Source of the DNA: Echinococcus granulosus | Lineage: Eukaryota; Platyhelminthes; Cestoda; Cyclophyllidea; Taeniidae | Direction of reading: 5' to 3' | Assembly (NCBI RefSeq): GCF_000524195.1 | Contig: NW_020170519.1 | Coordinates: 99,095-163,094 of the forward strand | Length of the DNA stretch: 64,000 nt | Shown: piece by piece, positions 61,001 to 64,000 of the stretch | Position numbering within the stretch: the first letter of the stretch is position 1 | Layout of the letters: the number at the start of each line of letters is the position of its first letter | Notes under the pieces: model-generated | Seen by the model: the letters and a program-made list of their open reading frames with translations, nothing else | Databases searched by the model: none | What the model was told of the DNA's origin: nothing | Made by a program: the position numbers and the translations under genes

Positions 61001-64000
61001 AATAAGTATGTTAATAATCTTACTGTGGACGTAGGTGATTGCCCTTTAGCAAACCACTTCTTAAAATGATTTTTTGATTCCAGTTTAGAAAATTCCCGAC
61101 TACTGAATGTAAAATGGACTTCTGGGTATGCGGATGTCCAAAATTTTATTTCACTTTACTTGAGTTTTACCAAATCCTACCATTCAAATATCCCACACTT
61201 TCACTATAATGTTTTACGCCAACAAATTCAAAATTGACCTTTTCTTTATTGTAAGTGTGTCTGAGGATAATCATGTTCACAGAGGACAGAGGAATCGAAT
61301 CGAGTAAGGAAATCTGTTTTAGAGTAAGTACCCCAATCCCTTGAATCTCTTCGATCAAGGTGGCATGAGGTCAATAGCTTACGATCGTAATCTACGGTTT
61401 TCAAGTAAATACCAATGGTAATGGAGGCAATTTATTCAAATATGACAAAAGATCGAGCCTCAAAGAGACAATAGACCTGAACTGTCTCAGTAAAGCCAAA
61501 ACTGCTGCTCTTTGTGTTAAATTTAGCCAATGCTGCCACAAATGTGACATCCACACTGTCATTAAAGAAATTTTGAGGCATATGATTTTGAATGGGTTTA
61601 CACCAATAAAATGTACTCTACCTAATGGGATAGAGACCTGGGTAGGACGGGCATAGCCCTACCCTATCAGCAAGGTAGCTGAATCTTGGGAGACTGGATA
61701 GGTTATTGGTGCCAGTTATACCCCTGCAATATGTCTATCATACCAGTACAGTGCGCACGTACCTTGTATGCGACGGTGATATGCGGTTTCTTACAAGACT
61801 AGAAACAACCACTGATCTTTGGAATGGTAATGATGATAAAGCATTCTAAATGCGGCATAAGAAAGGCACCAAGCTTCGAAATTAGAGCTTCTGTAAGCCT
61901 ATTCGCTATTTTCAGGTTTCAGTTTTTGTCAAAATCCATAACAAATGCTGTAAGCGTGTTCCATTTATTCATTCCTGTATGGTTAAATCCTAACTTTTCT
62001 GCTAACGCGCCCAGCCAACGAGCTTCAGACAAGTAGCGTTTCAAAGTTCACTCCGAAATGATGTAGACACCCTCAAGAAAGGTATGGCTTGCTACTAGCC
62101 TACCGATTCGTCTCTCAGCAATCCCGGTGTGAATCAACTCTATGAGAGATTTTAAGCCCCGCATAACCTCCTCAAACATCTGTCATTACTATTTTAAGGT
62201 AATTTTGGTTATTACAATTATTATTCTTAGCTATATGAAGCCAAAACTGGAAAAGGCTGCTTTTAACTGTTTATCTGAGTGAATATGTAGGTTATTTTAT
62301 CTTTGCGGGTTTATCCACCAACTTGGATGCATGGACATTCGTTCATTCTTATGGCTTGAAGACCATCTCTAAATTAATATCAAGTTTTCATCATCCTGTC
62401 ATCTCCTATTGCGCATTTTAGGCAACAGTGGTGATGGTGATGAGGGATGCCCACTACAAATGAACAGCCATGATTTTGCTAACCGGTTACTACAAGTTAC
62501 TGCTAAAAGCAATTGTTGTGCCCAATAAGCTCATTGTATAATATAGTCCAGTGTTGGACACTGACACAAGAAGCAATCATTCTCCAATGCAGCATTTCTT
62601 CCAGACAATACGATTTTGCTACTAAGAGGTAGCATTCCTTTATGATGTGACTCCATCATGTCATCTTCGAAGCTGTCCAGCTGTTGTTGGCAGGAGCGAA
62701 TGGGCAACCGCGGTGAGGAAGGACTAGAAGAGTATGATGGCGAAATGGAGAAGCGGGTTCTTTTAAACTTGTAACTATTTTAATCAAGATTTAATCATTC
62801 GGGTCCTTCTTAATAGCGTGATCATTACTCCACTCCTATATCCTCCCACCCTACCCGTACATTAAAAAAGAAATAACTTTTTTCGGTATTGGTATGCCTT
62901 GGTAGGCCTTCAGAAACGTCCTAAGACCAGCCACCAATATGTTTTTCTGGTAGTGAAAAAGACCGGTTCAGTAGAACACTAACCGCGATTCAATAAGATC
63001 TCAACCGGCCGGTGAGGTTTCGGTAAGGCTACCTTCATGGCCAGAATAGTTTGTTAGCCAGGATTATTATTTGTAATAGATGTAGTTGCCTCTAAGCAGG
63101 TCAAGTTCTGAGGTGTTGTATGCCAAAGCATAGTCCATCGGGATGATGTTTCATGCGGGAATGTTGATGTTGATAGTTGTTTTGACTGCAGTGAATAAAT
63201 GCCTAGGAGATACTAAAATAAAGTGTTTTGAGGGCTCAAGCCCATGGTAGAAGCTTGACTAATCTCGAATCATTAAGGTAACTTTGATTGCAAGTTGGTT
63301 TTCTTATGATAATGATGTGAAAAAAAGCAGTACAGAAGTAACTACATGAACACTAAAAATGCCCAAAATTTGTAGGTTTTATAAGGCTGCAAGGTAGTGA
63401 AAACGTTCTCACTGAGAAGTGGGGATTAACAGGCAGGTGAATGAATAAATTTCTCTCGGATTTTGGCAGATCATTAACTTTGTTAGCAAAATGACTAAGT
63501 AGACTTCACAGACTGGAATTTTTGGCAAAGATCACTGTCCCCCATCTAAAAAATAAATTTATGCTTGTGATTTTGAAAGACTAAGGCAATAGACTGCTTA
63601 AAGTGATGAATTCCTTGGGCATCGCAGCAACTAGACCAGCTATGATGGTTTTATAAGTTGTTTTAATGTAAAAGTACCCCTATCAGCAAGACACTGAAAG
63701 TGTCAGGTGACTAGGAGCTTAAGCAATGTGAATGGGTCTCCACCATAACAGCATCATGTTCAAATTACGAGAGGCTGGAATGGTTCGGAAAGTCAAATAT
63801 TCCATGAAATTGCGTATCGTTATGGTAATGTATAGTCAGTACGGAAGTTGGGTCCAAGTTTGTTAGAGCTGCTTTAAGCAATTTATCCCTAACGCGCATG
63901 AACTTTTGCTGCCTCCATCTTTCATCTAGTTACACCAGTCGTTTCAATTATTGCATCACTGAGCCGTACCTTTTGATGAGCTTTAATAACATGGAGACCA
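58049..64000 (+). repeat. Right copy of the long identical direct repeat
   Basis: Same sequence as 13676-19627 with no difference seen in the stretches compared. It runs off the end of the window, so its true length is unknown. Non-coding apart from the element relic at 59179-59848. If the copy is an assembly duplicate, the partial gene at 57372 would in reality continue into other sequence here. Confidence 0.95.
59179..59848 (+). mobile_element. Decayed TRIM-like LTR element (right copy)
   Basis: Identical to the relic at 14806-15475 because it lies inside the duplicated block; it is not an independent insertion. Confidence 0.6.

Overview
The window is animal nuclear DNA: AT-rich, gene-sparse, with spliced genes (GT-AG introns), an NK-2 class homeobox gene, a Rho-family GTPase and a calsyntenin. 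The sequence divergence of these genes, the large intergenic space and a family of miniature LTR elements primed by initiator-Met tRNA fit a parasitic flatworm, most likely a tapeworm. The phylum is an inference; that it is a metazoan is secure.

Layout. 1-7.9 kb: no gene, with decayed Ty3/Gypsy fragments (reverse transcriptase near 3.3 kb, integrase near 4.4 kb, both minus strand). 8.03-8.86 kb: a two-exon NK-2 class homeobox gene on the plus strand. 9.1-13.4 kb: non-coding, with one solo LTR. 13448-13547: a 100-N assembly gap. 13676-19627: a non-coding block repeated, as far as I can see without a difference, at 58049-64000 (constant offset 44,373). 20-33.7 kb: non-coding, with a solo LTR, a non-LTR retrotransposon relic and tRNA-like/short interspersed repeats. 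33.9-37.5 kb: a three-exon atypical Rho GTPase on the minus strand. 40.5-41.5 kb: the best copy of a miniature LTR retrotransposon (TRIM-like). 42.8-56.35 kb: a 14-exon calsyntenin gene on the minus strand, 1,094 codons of product in my model, every splice phase agreeing. 57.4-57.8 kb: the last exon of another minus-strand gene, whose upstream exons should lie across the start of the right-hand duplicated block but are not visible.

The genes do not form a pathway. The main points of interest are: (1) a Rho GTPase that lacks both residues normally needed for GTP hydrolysis and also lacks the CAAX lipidation box; (2) a calsyntenin whose cadherin repeats have lost the usual calcium-binding motifs and whose tail lacks the kinesin-binding WDDS motif; (3) a non-coding LTR family with a recognisable initiator-Met primer site; (4) the 44.4-kb-spaced identical repeat next to an assembly gap, which is either a very recent tandem duplication or an assembly error and which decides how the right-hand end should be read.
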